Origin: Prauserella salsuginis
Lineage (GTDB): Bacteria; Actinomycetota; Actinomycetes; Mycobacteriales; Pseudonocardiaceae
DNA: 64,000 nucleotides
Assembly: GCF_024648885.1 (NCBI RefSeq)
Contig: NZ_JANBBF010000016.1
Span: 124,001 to 188,000, forward strand
Reading direction: 5' to 3'
Below, piece after piece: positions 18,240 to 27,625 of this stretch; the first letter of the stretch is position 1; every line of letters begins with the position of its first letter. A program made the translations under genes and the position numbers. A model generated the notes under the pieces. It was not told the origin of the DNA, searched no databases, and saw only the letters and a list, made by a program, of their open reading frames with translations.

Positions 18240-18953
18240 GTGAACGAGGGAGACCTGGCGTCGTTGCGCCGTTCCGCGGAATGCATCCGGGAGCGCATCG
18301 ATCGTGTGCTGGCCGATCTCGCCGAGACGGCGAGCGATGTGATCCGGACACTCGCGACGGCGGAGCGGCCGCTGCGGCGCGCCGCGCTCACACACGTCCA
18401 GCCGGCGCTGCTGGCGGTGATCGACCGGCACCGTGGATTCGTCCAGGGCGTGGGGCTCGCGCTCGACGACGGCCACCTCGCCGACGCGGCACGCTGGATG
18501 GAATGGTGGCGCAGCGAGGACGGGGAGCCGGCCGAGTTCGTCAGTCACAACCTCGACCCCGCGCACAACTACTTCTACGACTACCCCGGCAAGGAGTGGT
18601 TCGCGCTGCCGCGCGCGACGCGACGGGCGGCGGTCACGGGCCCGTTCGTCGACTTCGGCGGAACCAACGAGCACACCATCACGTTGGCCGTGCCGGTGGC
18701 CCATTCCGACGGCTACGTCGACGTGCTGGGCGCCGATGTGGCGGTCGAGGGTGTCGAACGGCTGCTGATCGAATCGTTGCGATCGGCTCCCCAGGACATG
18801 GTGCTCGTCAACGAGCATGACCGGGTCGTGGCATCGACCAGTGCCCGATGGTGGAGTGGAACCCTGTTGCAGCGTGCGCCCGGCGACGGGTGGTCGCAAG
18901 CGGTCGACGTCGGCGGCCACGTGAGCTGGCGGCTCCTGACAGCTCACCGGTGA
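18240..18953 (+). CDS. Free-standing Cache (PDC) sensor-domain protein
   Basis: 237 residues from the GTG at 18240, with GAAGGA upstream. The N-terminal half is helical. Then comes a PDC/Cache-like pocket: FYDYPGKEWFALPRATRRA, the GPFVDFGGTNEHTIT strand and VAHSDGYVDVLGADVAVEGVE, in the order seen in extracellular sensor domains of chemoreceptors and kinases. Unusually there is no signal peptide, no transmembrane segment and no output domain, so it would be a soluble cytosolic ligand binder. It follows the GntR gene closely and could act as a ligand-binding accessory in the eutH locus. Function unknown. Confidence 0.75.
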   Translation: MNEGDLASLRRSAECIRERIDRVLADLAETASDVIRTLATAERPLRRAALTHVQPALLAVIDRHRGFVQGVGLALDDGHLADAARWMEWWRSEDGEPAEFVSHNLDPAHNYFYDYPGKEWFALPRATRRAAVTGPFVDFGGTNEHTITLAVPVAHSDGYVDVLGADVAVEGVERLLIESLRSAPQDMVLVNEHDRVVASTSARWWSGTLLQRAPGDGWSQAVDVGGHVSWRLLTAHR

Positions 18954-18985
18954 CGGCGAGCTCACCGGTGCCGCGGCCGTGCGGA

Positions 18986-19075
18986 CCCGGGACCACGCTG
19001 CCCGGGACCACGCTGCCCGGGACCACGCTGCCCGGGACCACGCTGCCCGGGACCACGCTGCCCGGGACCACGTTC
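18986..19075. repeat. Six tandem 15-bp repeats
   Basis: Five perfect copies of CCCGGGACCACGCTG followed by one ending in CGTTC. They lie in the gap between the Cache gene and the convergent DUF305 gene. No ribosome site or family similarity supports translation. Every unit contains a CCCGGG palindrome. Confidence 0.95.
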
Positions 19076-19119
19076 CCGGGCAGCGCGGGCGCGTCGGTCG
19101 TGCTCGCGCGCTGCCCGGG
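19075..19119. terminator. Hairpin between the convergent Cache and DUF305 genes
   Basis: Perfect inverted repeat CCCGGGCAGCGCG (19075-19087) / CGCGCTGCCCGGG (19107-19119) with a 19-base loop, directly after the 15-bp array and 12 bases from the DUF305 stop. It would work for both strands; no T-tract. Confidence 0.65.
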
Positions 19120-19131
19120 ACGCTCGTGGGA

Positions 19132-19770
19132 CTAGTCGAGCAGGCCGCGCATCTCGGTGATCTCGGCTCGCTGGGTGTCGATGATGTTCCGGGCCAGTTC
19201 CCCGGCTTCCGGATTGATCCCGTTCGCGAGGTGCTTCTTGGCCATCCGGACCGCTCCCTCGTGGTGGGCGATCATCATGTCCAGGAACGACCGATCGAAG
19301 GCCGCGCCGCTGGACTGTTCGAGCTGTCGCATCTGGTCACCGGTCATCATGCCGGACATGCCGCCGTGGTCGTCGGATTCGTGGTCGCCTGACTCGTGGC
19401 CCCCGGATTCGTGGTCCACTCCGGACTCGGGCGCGTTCCACGCGGCGAGGAATCCGCGCAGCGTGGTGATCTCCGGGGCCTGCGCCTGTTCGATCTTCGC
19501 CGCGAGCCGGCGCAGCTCCGGACTGGCTGCCCGATCGTCGGCCAGCTTCGACATCTCGATCGCCTGCTGGTGGTGCGGGATCATGCCCCGGGCGAAGGTG
19601 ATGTCGGCGTCGTTGTGCTCGGCCGACGCCTGCGTGCCGGACTCCGACGTGGTCGGGTCGGCCGGCGCGGAACTCGGGGTGCTTCCGGAGGTGTCCGCTC
19701 CGGTGCAGCCGGTCAGGACGAGGGCAGCGGTCAGTGCCGCGGCGGTGGCCGCCACGTTGGTGCTTTTCAT
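19132..19770 (-). CDS. DUF305 domain lipoprotein
   Basis: 212 residues. A lipoprotein signal peptide ends at LTGC (lipobox Cys22). DUF305 follows with [18 protein letters not shown] and [18 protein letters not shown], the paired His-rich helices of the family. A His/Asp/Glu-rich insert (three HES units near 120-135) separates them and is encoded by 15-bp near-repeats. DUF305 proteins are exported and often linked to copper handling; His/Met clusters here fit a metal-binding role, but no copper gene is adjacent. The upstream DUF6153 gene is 69 bases away on the same strand, a pairing often seen in actinobacteria. Confidence 0.92.
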   Translation of the reverse strand: MKSTNVAATAAALTAALVLTGCTGADTSGSTPSSAPADPTTSESGTQASAEHNDADITFARGMIPHHQQAIEMSKLADDRAASPELRRLAAKIEQAQAPEITTLRGFLAAWNAPESGVDHESGGHESGDHESDDHGGMSGMMTGDQMRQLEQSSGAAFDRSFLDMMIAHHEGAVRMAKKHLANGINPEAGELARNIIDTQRAEITEMRGLLD

Positions 19771-19839
19771 GATGATGTGGGCTCCTGTGCGGATGAGATG
19801 TGATCGGTCCGGCTGCGGCGCTGGTGCGCCGAGCGGTGA

Positions 19840-20292
19840 TCAGGTCCGCAGCACACAGAGCTGAGCGAGCCGGCGGGAGACCGGCGGCGGCCGCTGCACC
19901 GGCATCCGGCCGAAGGGTGACGGTGATCGCCTCGCTGGCGCCGCCGGCCGGACTCTGCCGAGCACCGACCGGGCGGCCGGCACGATGAGTCCGGCCGCGG
20001 CCAGTACCGCCAGGCAGAGATGGAGCAGCAGGTCGTGCTGACTTTCGTGATCGGCGGGCGGGGCGTGCTCGGTCTGCGGCTGGACCTCCTGCGTGACCGC
20101 GGCGCGCGGTTCGTTCGCCCTGTGCCCCGCGACCTCGTGCCCCGCGATCTCGTGCCCGGCGGTGGTGCTGGCGGCTCCTGCCGCAGCCGGTGAGGCGGGC
20201 GGGGTGACGAGCGCATGCATGCCCACGACGCCGAACAGAACGCACAGGGTCAGCAGCATCAGAAGCCACCACCGTGATCGCCCGTTCCGCAT
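19840..20292 (-). CDS. DUF6153 family membrane protein
   Basis: 150 residues from the ATG at 20292. Two hydrophobic segments: WWLLMLLTLCVLFGVVGMHAL (about 8-28) and LLLHLCLAVLAAAGLIVPAA (about 88-107), separated by a loop with the repeated GHEIAGHEVAGH histidine motif. The basic C-terminal tail resembles the small actinobacterial proteins annotated DUF6153. It is followed by the DUF305 lipoprotein, so the two probably form one exported or membrane metal-related unit. Function unknown. Confidence 0.75.
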   Translation of the reverse strand: MRNGRSRWWLLMLLTLCVLFGVVGMHALVTPPASPAAAGAASTTAGHEIAGHEVAGHRANEPRAAVTQEVQPQTEHAPPADHESQHDLLLHLCLAVLAAAGLIVPAARSVLGRVRPAAPARRSPSPFGRMPVQRPPPVSRRLAQLCVLRT

Positions 20293-20477
20293 TGACGTCA
20301 CCTTACCCGGCCGGGGTATCGGCCGTGTGTGGTGTCGGCCGCCGACGCGGGGCGGGGAAGGGGCAGGGGCAGGGGGCGAGTCCTGACTCACCGTCCGTGG
20401 GCGGCGGGTCGGACCTGCCGCGCCGGCGGAGGACGGGCGGGCCGTCCGCGACGGGCATGCGGCCGGGCCCCACCCGG

Positions 20478-21410
20478 CTACGCGCCGGTGCCGTCCGGGG
20501 CGAGGACGATGTCGAATCGCGCCGCGGTCCACGGGCGCCCGCCCAGATCGCGGCCGTCCGGCGGGGGAGTGTCCGCCTGCTGTTCCTCGAAGCGCTTGAC
20601 CAGCGAGTCCTTGACCCCGAACACCGAGTCGCCGATCTCCAGCTGGGGGTCGCCGTCGACGAAGATGTGCGTGACGAGCGTGCGCAGGCCCTCGGCGGTC
20701 ACCATGAAGTGCAGATGCGCGGCGCGGACCGGGGATCGGCCCGCGGCCTCGAGCAACCGCCCGACCGGGCCGTCGTGCGGGATCGGGTACGGCGTCGGCG
20801 TCAGACACCAGAACCGGAAACTCCCGTCCGACTCGGAGAAAAGGTGCCCCCGGCCTGCGACGCGGTCGTCGTCGTACTGCACGTCGTAGAAGCCGTCCTC
20901 GTCGGCCTCCCACACCTCGATGCGGGCGCCGGGCACGGGGTTGCCGTCGGTGTCGCGTACGGTCCCTTCGACCCAGCAGGGTTGTCCGGGTGCGCCACCC
21001 GCGATGTCGCCGCCGTTGCCCACCAGGGGCGCGCCGGAGACGAAGAACGGGCCGAACACGGTCGCCTCGGTCGCGTCGCGGTAGGCCTCGTTGTTCACGG
21101 CGATGGTCTGCATCGACGCTCCGAGCACATCGGACAGCAGGATGAACTCCTGGCGTTTGTCGTCGGTGATGTGGCCCGTGGCGGTGAGGAAGTCGATCGC
21201 CTGTTTCCACTCGTCCTCGGTGAGCCGGACGTCGCGGATGAAGGCGTGCAGGTGCCGGGTCAGCGACTCCAGCACCGCGCGCAGCCGGGCGTCGCCCGCG
21301 CCCGCGAACGAGGCGACGACCTCCTCGGTCAGCCGCTCCTCGATCCGGCGCTGCGCTTCGGACCCGGCGGGACCGGCGGAGGCCGTGGACGAGTCGTCGG
21401 TGGTGGTCAT
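20478..21410 (-). CDS. Intradiol ring-cleavage dioxygenase, hydroxyquinol 1,2-dioxygenase type
   Basis: 310 residues from the ATG at 21410 (GGAG upstream). An N-terminal helical dimerisation domain is followed by the intradiol beta-sandwich. The Fe(III) ligands are all present with canonical spacing: Y175 in GFYDVQ, Y208 in [10 protein letters not shown], and H232/H234 in AAHLHF. Sequence features fit hydroxyquinol rather than catechol dioxygenases; the product would be maleylacetate. It lies 64 bases downstream of the FAD phenol hydroxylase, which could supply hydroxyquinol. No maleylacetate reductase is in the window. Confidence 0.9.
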   Translation of the reverse strand: MTTTDDSSTASAGPAGSEAQRRIEERLTEEVVASFAGAGDARLRAVLESLTRHLHAFIRDVRLTEDEWKQAIDFLTATGHITDDKRQEFILLSDVLGASMQTIAVNNEAYRDATEATVFGPFFVSGAPLVGNGGDIAGGAPGQPCWVEGTVRDTDGNPVPGARIEVWEADEDGFYDVQYDDDRVAGRGHLFSESDGSFRFWCLTPTPYPIPHDGPVGRLLEAAGRSPVRAAHLHFMVTAEGLRTLVTHIFVDGDPQLEIGDSVFGVKDSLVKRFEEQQADTPPPDGRDLGGRPWTAARFDIVLAPDGTGA

Positions 21411-21474
21411 GCGTCGGCTCCTTCTCGGGTCGGACGAGGGCGGCTCGGGAGAGTCCGCGGCCGTGTCGGGTGGG

Positions 21475-23295
21475 TCATGCTGCCGGTGAGCCGTCGGTGC
21501 GGTCGAGGATCCGGCGCAACACGCCGAGCAGTTCGCGTTCGGGGTCGTCGACGAGGTGGTGGCTTCGCCACCCGACATGCTTGTCGGGCCGCACCAGGAC
21601 GGCCCCGTCCTCGGCCACGCCGCACCGTTCGGCCCAGTCGAAGTACAGATCGGTCACCTCGCGGCCGGGCCCGATCACGACCGGCCGGACGGCTACGCCG
21701 AGCTCCGCGGCCGCCTTCTGCGCCGCCGCGGCCCACGGCTCGCCCGTGACGCCGGTCAGCAGGGTGAACCCCTCGTAGGCGGCCAGGTCGTGGGTCGATC
21801 GGCGGCGGTTGCTGTCGCCCACCCAGACGTGGGGCAGGCGGGCGCCGGGATGGGTCGAGGGGTCGTAGTACAGCTCAGGGTCGCGGGTCGGCTCGGGCCG
21901 TGGGGTGCCGTCACCGACAACCGCGGCCGACTCGGACGCGTCGTAGTGCTGGCCCAGTTCCACGCCGTGCGCGTTGAACTCGTAGTTCTTCAACGCCATG
22001 GCCTCGCGCACGGCGGCACGTTTCGCAGCTCCTGCGGGCGTATCGTCCTTACGCTCCTCCAGCCGTTCCTGCATCTGCTCCGCGTCGGTGGCCGTGTCGA
22101 GGCCGAGTGCGGTGAACAGCGCGCCGAACTCGCGGGCGGACGTGTTGGCACGCGTCACGATCTGCCTGGCCACGGGTGCGCGTTCGGTGGTGTAGGTCTC
22201 GAGCAGGCCCGCACCGGCGTGCCCCTGCAACACCGCGGCGATCTTCCACGCGAGGTTGTAGGAGTCCTGGACCGACGTGTTGGAGCCGAGGCCGTTGCTC
22301 GGCGGATGCTTGTGGACGGCGTCCCCGGCGCAGAACACGCGGCCGTGCTGGAGGCCCGTCGCGTACTGCTCGTTGTTGCCCCACAGTGAGACGCCGGTGA
22401 TCTCGACGTCGAGGTCCGGGGCGCCCACGAGATTGCGCACGATCCCGGCGGCGTCCTCGTCGGTCACCTCGGGCGGTCCCTGGTCGATGTCGAAGCCCCA
22501 CACGACGAGCCATTCGTTCCACGGGCGCACCATGCGCACGAGGCCCGCACCGATACCGCCGATGTCCGCGCCGGGCTGGATCACCCAGTACAGCACCGAC
22601 GGGCGGTGACCGCAGAGGGCGGAGAGGTCGGCCTTGAACGTGATGTTCATCGACCCCGCGATGTCCATCCGCCCTTCGTAAGGCAGTCCGATGTCGGCGG
22701 CGACCTGCGACCGCGCGCCGTCGGCACCGATCAGATACCGCGCGCGGATCGTGTACTCGGTGCCGGCGAACCGGTCGAGCACCCGCACGTTCACGCCGTC
22801 GGCGTCCTGGGTGTGTCCGAGGTACTCGGTGCTGAACCGGGTCTGTGTGCCGCGCACCGTGGCGTTTCGCACGAGGATCGGCTCGAGGTAGGTCTGCGGG
22901 ATGTCGCAGGGCATCGACGGTGACGCCAGTTCGTAGTCGGCCCGGCGTGCCGGATGATTGCCCCAGGTGAGGATGCGCCCGATCTCCTCACCGGCGATCG
23001 CCGTGCAGAACACCGTGTCGCCCATCAGGTGGTGCGGTGTGGCGTCGGCGAGCACCTGGTCCTCGATGCCCATGTCGCGGAAGATCTCCATCGTCCGCTG
23101 GTTGGTGATGTGCGCCCGCGGCGTGTTCGCCGTCCAGCGGTACTTGGTGATCATCGTGTTGCGGACCCCGAGGGTCGAGAGAAACAGCGCTGCGGACGCG
23201 CCCGCGGGGCCCGAGCCGACGATCAGCACATCCGTCTCGATCACGGCCGTGGTCGGTTGAGTGGTCTCGGCGAGCCCGTCGTCGAACGTCACCAT
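21475..23295 (-). CDS. FAD-dependent aromatic monooxygenase (phenol/resorcinol hydroxylase type)
   Basis: 606 residues from the ATG at 23295. The class A flavoprotein fold shows GSGPAG (27-32), the [11 protein letters not shown] motif and [19 protein letters not shown] (FAD ribityl/pyrophosphate site). A C-terminal thioredoxin-like domain starts around 480, as in 2,4-dichlorophenol 6-monooxygenase and phenol hydroxylases. With the adjacent hydroxyquinol dioxygenase the likely reaction is ortho-hydroxylation of resorcinol or another phenol with NAD(P)H and O2. Two AraC regulators lie upstream on the same strand. Confidence 0.9.
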   Translation of the reverse strand: MVTFDDGLAETTQPTTAVIETDVLIVGSGPAGASAALFLSTLGVRNTMITKYRWTANTPRAHITNQRTMEIFRDMGIEDQVLADATPHHLMGDTVFCTAIAGEEIGRILTWGNHPARRADYELASPSMPCDIPQTYLEPILVRNATVRGTQTRFSTEYLGHTQDADGVNVRVLDRFAGTEYTIRARYLIGADGARSQVAADIGLPYEGRMDIAGSMNITFKADLSALCGHRPSVLYWVIQPGADIGGIGAGLVRMVRPWNEWLVVWGFDIDQGPPEVTDEDAAGIVRNLVGAPDLDVEITGVSLWGNNEQYATGLQHGRVFCAGDAVHKHPPSNGLGSNTSVQDSYNLAWKIAAVLQGHAGAGLLETYTTERAPVARQIVTRANTSAREFGALFTALGLDTATDAEQMQERLEERKDDTPAGAAKRAAVREAMALKNYEFNAHGVELGQHYDASESAAVVGDGTPRPEPTRDPELYYDPSTHPGARLPHVWVGDSNRRRSTHDLAAYEGFTLLTGVTGEPWAAAAQKAAAELGVAVRPVVIGPGREVTDLYFDWAERCGVAEDGAVLVRPDKHVGWRSHHLVDDPERELLGVLRRILDRTDGSPAA

Positions 23296-23425
23296 GGCTG
23301 CTGGCCTCCGTCGTCGGCGTCCGGCCTCGTCGCCGGACCGTGGCCGACACCCTGCCAACGGACGGCCACGGGTAGGCCGGCGGCGGCGTCGATGGCGGAA
23401 ACGAGCAAAACCACCGGGCCGTGGC

Positions 23426-24352
23426 TCAGTCGCGGGCGGCCTCCCGACGGTCGCGCAGGGGAGTGGTGCCGAAGCGCGCGCGGTAGCTGCGGGAGAAGTG
23501 TGCCTGGGAGGCGAACCCGTGACACGCGGCGAGCTCGGCGAGGGACCTGCCACGGGTCGCCGGGTCGGTGACGGCGGCCCGTGCCGCGTCGAGCCGGGCG
23601 GCGAGCACTGTTCGGGGGACGCTGTCGCCCGCCGCGGCGAACAGCCGGGACAGCTGCCGCTCCGACACGCCGACAGCGCGGGCGATACGACCCGCGGACA
23701 GTTCCGGGTCCGCCAGGTGCGCGGCGATGTACGCGTGCGCCGCCGCGAGATGGCCGCCGTCGGCCGGCTCCGATCCCACGACCGCCGGCAACAGCTCGAC
23801 GACGCGCGACTCGAGCGCGTCCCAGTCGGTCTCGCCGCGGAGCCCGCCCGCCACGAGCGAGGCGAGCGCACGGCCGTGCGGCGAGCCGATGCCGATCGTG
23901 CGGGGCCGCGCGAGCCCGGAGCGGCCGGTCGCCTCGCGCAGCACACCGCGGGGCACCGCGAGGACGAGCTCGGTGAGCCCGCGGGAGAAGTCGCGGCGGA
24001 ACGGCTGGTCGGCGTCGCACACGAGCGCCTGTCCCGGTGACAGCACCACACGGCCCTCCCGGTGGTGGAACGCTCCTTGTCCGGACAGCGCGAAGTAAAC
24101 GACGACGCCGTCGCCGGGAGACGTCGCGATCTGCCCGGGGCCGCGTTCGACGACGTGCGGTGAGCCCGTGACCTTCGCCAGCCGCAGCCGGGAGAGGCTG
24201 AGGTTGAGCTCGGTCCCGGTGAACGGCCGCTGACCCAGCGGCCGGGCGCGGAGCCCGACGAGGGAGCGCACGTTGTGCTCCTCCCACGCCGCCAGTCTGC
24301 GGCGCTCGGGGACGTCGCCGGTGTGGAAGCGGGTCAGGCCGTGCACGGTCAC
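23426..24352 (-). CDS. AraC family transcriptional regulator (first of two)
   Basis: 308 residues from the GTG at 24352, with GGAGGA five bases upstream. N-terminal cupin-like effector domain (about 1-185); C-terminal double HTH (about 205-300) with LSAGRIARAVGVSERQLSRLF and ELAACHGFASQAHFSRSYRARFG, the conserved second recognition helix. Same strand as, and 130 bases upstream of, the phenol hydroxylase-dioxygenase pair, its likely targets. It may respond to the aromatic substrate. Confidence 0.9.
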   Translation of the reverse strand: MTVHGLTRFHTGDVPERRRLAAWEEHNVRSLVGLRARPLGQRPFTGTELNLSLSRLRLAKVTGSPHVVERGPGQIATSPGDGVVVYFALSGQGAFHHREGRVVLSPGQALVCDADQPFRRDFSRGLTELVLAVPRGVLREATGRSGLARPRTIGIGSPHGRALASLVAGGLRGETDWDALESRVVELLPAVVGSEPADGGHLAAAHAYIAAHLADPELSAGRIARAVGVSERQLSRLFAAAGDSVPRTVLAARLDAARAAVTDPATRGRSLAELAACHGFASQAHFSRSYRARFGTTPLRDRREAARD

Positions 24353-24440
24353 GGGCGTCCTCCGGTCACGGGAGCGGGTACGGATCGGGCTCTCATCGGC
24401 CGACCGCGGCGGCGGTGGCGGTGGTGGTCCACGGTGCGCT

Positions 24441-25427
24441 TCATGCCGCGCCGGATGGTTCGGCGAGCGCCTGCCTGCGGAACTGGGCGGGCGTGAGGCC
24501 GGTCTCGCGTTTGAAGACCTGCCCGAAGTGCGACGGCCCCGCGAACCCCCAGCGGGCGCCGACGGACGACGCGGCCAGCTGTGCGAGCGCTGGGTCGGCC
24601 AGGTCGAGCCGGCAACGTTCCACGCGCCGTCTGCGGATGTACCGCGCCACGGTCGTGCCGGTCGATTCGAACAACGCGTGGAGCGCGCGCGGCGACAGGA
24701 AGTGGGCGGCCGCGATCCGGCCAGGGCCGAGATCGGCATCGGACAGGTGCGCGTCGATGTAGCCGAGGACGCGCTCGAGCTGGTGCTCGTCGGGCGAGCT
24801 CGGCCGAGTGTGCCGGCCGAGCTCGCTGAGCAGCATGGTGCCGACGAGGGTCATCAGCGAGTGCACCGTCGTGTGCCCGTGGACACCGAGCGCCTCAAGG
24901 TTGCGGTTGACGCCCAGAATCGTGCTCCAGACGGCGTCGTTGAGGCCGGGAGCACAGGTCATCGGCCGGGCGGTGAGCTCGGCGAGACGATCGGCGTCGT
25001 GCGGCGCGATCGCCGTCTTCGGGAACCGGATGCACGTCGAGCGGTAGCCCTCGCCAACGGTGAGGGCGGCGGGCCTGCTGGAGTCGTAGAGCGCGAACAG
25101 TCCGGGTTCGAGAGCGGCGACCCGCTCGTCCTGCTCGATGCGGATCCGCCCGTCGAGTTGCAGGGTGAGCACGTAGAAACCGGTGTCGGCCTCGCTGATC
25201 GTGGTGTGGTCGCGGTAGGCGGCATGCGGTTCCGAGGTCATGTCGATGAAACTGACCCCGTGCAGGTATCGCTCCCTGACCGTGCCGGTGAACCGGTCGG
25301 GCCGGGGGCAGTCGAACTCGAAACTGAGCACGCTGCGCCGGACGGCGTCCTTCCAGGACGGGAACGTGACCGGGTGTTGCGACGGCCCTGTCACGGTGAA
25401 CTGCTCCGTGAGCGACGTAAGTGACAT
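24441..25427 (-). CDS. AraC family transcriptional regulator (second of two)
   Basis: About 328 residues from the ATG at 25427, which has GGAG nine bases upstream; in-frame ATGs at 25436 and 25457 are alternatives. The N-terminal part resembles the AraC-binding-like domain (FxxYDSSRPAALTV, about 130-150). C-terminal HTH pair: DLGPGRIAAAHFLSPRALHAL and RWGFAGPSHFGQVFKRETG. It is divergent from the dioxygenase/two-component monooxygenase operon at 25626-29944 and probably activates it. Together with the other AraC gene it gives this locus two related regulators with different effector domains. Confidence 0.9.
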   Translation of the reverse strand: MSLTSLTEQFTVTGPSQHPVTFPSWKDAVRRSVLSFEFDCPRPDRFTGTVRERYLHGVSFIDMTSEPHAAYRDHTTISEADTGFYVLTLQLDGRIRIEQDERVAALEPGLFALYDSSRPAALTVGEGYRSTCIRFPKTAIAPHDADRLAELTARPMTCAPGLNDAVWSTILGVNRNLEALGVHGHTTVHSLMTLVGTMLLSELGRHTRPSSPDEHQLERVLGYIDAHLSDADLGPGRIAAAHFLSPRALHALFESTGTTVARYIRRRRVERCRLDLADPALAQLAASSVGARWGFAGPSHFGQVFKRETGLTPAQFRRQALAEPSGAA

Positions 25428-25552
25428 CGTTGTCATCTCCACAGCTGACGACTGCACGTCGTTCGGGACACAGTACCCAGCGGGCCGTGTCGCACACCAT
25501 CACCGAGTTTCGGGCGGGAGGTGGTGCGCGGGTTCGACATCGTCGTGCGCTC

Positions 25553-25560
25553 TGACGTCA
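25553..25560. promoter_or_regulatory. Palindrome TGACGTCA in the divergent AraC/dioxygenase gap
   Basis: Perfect 8-bp palindrome about 65 bases before the dioxygenase start, in the roughly 200-base gap between divergent genes. Position suits regulator binding but the motif is short. Confidence 0.25.
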
Positions 25561-25625
25561 CACACCGGCAGGCGGCGTTCCTACAGTTCGCCTCAACGGA
25601 TTTCTCAGTGTGGAGGAGCCAGGCG

Positions 25626-26579
25626 ATGACATACGTGACAGGGTCGCACCACGTGACGCTCTCCGTGGCGGACGCCCAGGAAGACGTCGATTTCCACGTC
25701 AAGGTCCTCGGCATGCGCTTCATCAAGCGCACCGTGCTGTTCGACGGCTCCCTGCCCGTCTACCACCTGTACTACTCGAACGCCGCGGGTGATCCCTCCA
25801 GCGTGGTGACGACGTTCCCGTGGGCGCAGGCCGGCTTGTACGGCACCCGTGGCACCAACCAGGCGCGGGAGGTGCTGCTGTCGGTGCCGGACCATTCCCT
25901 GGACTTCTGGTACGACCGGCTCGCCGCCCACGACATCGAGGTGGCGAACGTCGAACGGTTCGGCAAGCGCAGGCTCGCCTTCCGGCACCCCTCGGGCATC
26001 GAGTACGTGTTCGTCGGCAACAACGGGGACGAGCGGATCGGCAATCCCGGGTACGGGGTGCCGCAGGAACACGCGATCCACGGCATCCACGGTGTGGGCG
26101 TGCACATGGCCACACCGGACCGCATGGTCGAGTTCGCGGGCGAGTCCTTCTTCGCCACCGGCGGCCTCACCGAGGAGGGCTCGGTGCTCGGGATGCAGAT
26201 CGGCGACGCGAAGCACGGCAACCACCTGGAGATCACGGTGAACCGGCGCGACGACCAGGGAACCTGGGGTTATGGTGCCGGCACCTACCACCACTTCGCG
26301 TGGAACCTCGACACGCTCGACAACCAGGATGCGGTGAAGTTCGCCGTCGAAGGACGGGGCTACACCGATATCTCGGAGCTCAAGGACCGCAAGTACTTCA
26401 AGAGCGTGTACGTCCGTACGCCCAGCGGGGCCCTGTTCGAGCTCGCCGTCACGCACGCCGACGGCGGCTGGACGTGCGACGAGTCGCCGCACGAGCTGGG
26501 CAGCCGGTTCCAGCTGCCCGAGCAGTTCGAGCACCGCCGTGAGGAACTGCTCGGCCGACTCGAACCGATCGACATCTGA
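25626..26579 (+). CDS. VOC-family ring-cleaving dioxygenase
   Basis: 317 residues from the ATG at 25626, with GTGGAGGAG upstream. Two vicinal-oxygen-chelate modules: the first starts GSHHVTLSVADAQEDVDFHVKVLG, the second GIHGVGVHMATPDRMVEFAGE. Metal ligands expected in the second module appear as H in GIHGVGV, H in GTYHHFAWN and E in GALFELAV. Related enzymes open hydroquinone or catechol-like rings (extradiol, Fe(II)). It heads a tightly coupled five-gene operon with a hydrolase, a two-component flavin monooxygenase, its reductase and an esterase. The substrate is likely a diphenol, not defined by sequence. Confidence 0.88.
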   Translation: MTYVTGSHHVTLSVADAQEDVDFHVKVLGMRFIKRTVLFDGSLPVYHLYYSNAAGDPSSVVTTFPWAQAGLYGTRGTNQAREVLLSVPDHSLDFWYDRLAAHDIEVANVERFGKRRLAFRHPSGIEYVFVGNNGDERIGNPGYGVPQEHAIHGIHGVGVHMATPDRMVEFAGESFFATGGLTEEGSVLGMQIGDAKHGNHLEITVNRRDDQGTWGYGAGTYHHFAWNLDTLDNQDAVKFAVEGRGYTDISELKDRKYFKSVYVRTPSGALFELAVTHADGGWTCDESPHELGSRFQLPEQFEHRREELLGRLEPIDI

Positions 26580-26599
26580 ACACCGGTGAGGTGGCTGAC

Positions 26600-27625
26600 A
26601 TGACGGCACCGCATGTGGCGGGCGGCCACGAGTTGACCGTCCGCCGTGGACAGTTCTGGGTTCCCGGCGAGCGCGTCGCGACCGACTACGGCACCGTGCA
26701 GCGCGCACCGATGTTCGTCTCCTGGGAGGCGCCGCCGGAGAGCGTCCACCCCGTCCCGCTGGTGCTGGTGCACGGCGGGGGCGGCCAGGGCACCGACTGG
26801 ACCGGAACGCCGGACGGCAGGCCTGGCTGGGCGACGCGCTTGGTCGAGGCGGGGTTCGCGGTCTACGTCGTCGACCGCTGCGGACACGGACGCTCGCCGT
26901 ACCACCCCGACGTGGTGGCACCGATGGGCGCGCAGCTGCCGTACGAGGCCGCGCGGGCCCTGTTCCTGCCCGAAGAATCGCGGGCGGCCCAGACGCAGTG
27001 GATCTGCGAGCGCGACGTCGGCTCCGATCACCTCGACCAGCTCGTGTGCCCGATGGGACCGTTGCCGGCGGATCTGGCCGAATCGCAGCGGTTGGACGCC
27101 GACCGGCTGGCCAGGCTTCTCGATATCGTGGGCGAGGCGGTGCTGGTGACTCACTCGGCCGGCGGACCGGTCGGCTGGCTCACCGCGGCCGCGCGGCCCG
27201 GGCGGGTCCGCGGCATCGCCGCCATCGAACCGGTCGGCCCGCCGTATGCGGAGATCCCGGGGCTCGGCACGCTCACCTGGGGACTCACGAGTGCGGAGAT
27301 GCCCTGCGACCCGCCGGCCGGCTTCCCCGAGGAGGTTGCGGGACGGCGGATCCCGGGGCTGGCGGACAAGCCCGTGGCCGTGGTGACCGGCGGCGCCTCG
27401 GCGTTCGCCGACTTCGCTCCGCAGGTCGTGGACTTCCTGAACGGTGCGGGAGCCGCCGCGCGACGTATGCACCTGCCTGACCTCGGCATCACCGGCAACG
27501 GCCACGGACTGATCTTCGAGGCCAACTCGGACGAGACCGTCAAGCCGGTCATCGATTGGATTCTGACCACCGTCGCGCCGCAGCAGCAGCAGGCCGCGGA
27601 ACGGACCAAAGGACGGACATCATGA
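26600..27625 (+). CDS. Alpha/beta hydrolase
   Basis: 341 residues from the ATG at 26600, spaced eight bases from GAGG; a GTG at 26591 is an alternative. Alpha/beta-hydrolase features: LVLVHGGGGQGTDW (oxyanion-hole HG), VDRCGHGRSP, nucleophile S186 in VTHSAGGPVG and a C-terminal GNGHG histidine. A long lid insertion lies between 100 and 165. In this operon it could cleave an ester or the ring-fission product, as meta-cleavage hydrolases do. The stop overlaps the next ATG (ATGA). Confidence 0.85.
   Translation: MTAPHVAGGHELTVRRGQFWVPGERVATDYGTVQRAPMFVSWEAPPESVHPVPLVLVHGGGGQGTDWTGTPDGRPGWATRLVEAGFAVYVVDRCGHGRSPYHPDVVAPMGAQLPYEAARALFLPEESRAAQTQWICERDVGSDHLDQLVCPMGPLPADLAESQRLDADRLARLLDIVGEAVLVTHSAGGPVGWLTAAARPGRVRGIAAIEPVGPPYAEIPGLGTLTWGLTSAEMPCDPPAGFPEEVAGRRIPGLADKPVAVVTGGASAFADFAPQVVDFLNGAGAAARRMHLPDLGITGNGHGLIFEANSDETVKPVIDWILTTVAPQQQQAAERTKGRTS

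Noticed and set aside
18808-19071. Small reverse-strand protein made of VVPGS repeats
   Set aside because: It is only the translation of the 15-bp array plus the antisense of the Cache gene; no ribosome site or family similarity.
18986-19075. CRISPR-like repeat array
   Set aside because: The 15-bp units are directly tandem with no spacers, and no cas genes are near. It is a simple tandem repeat.
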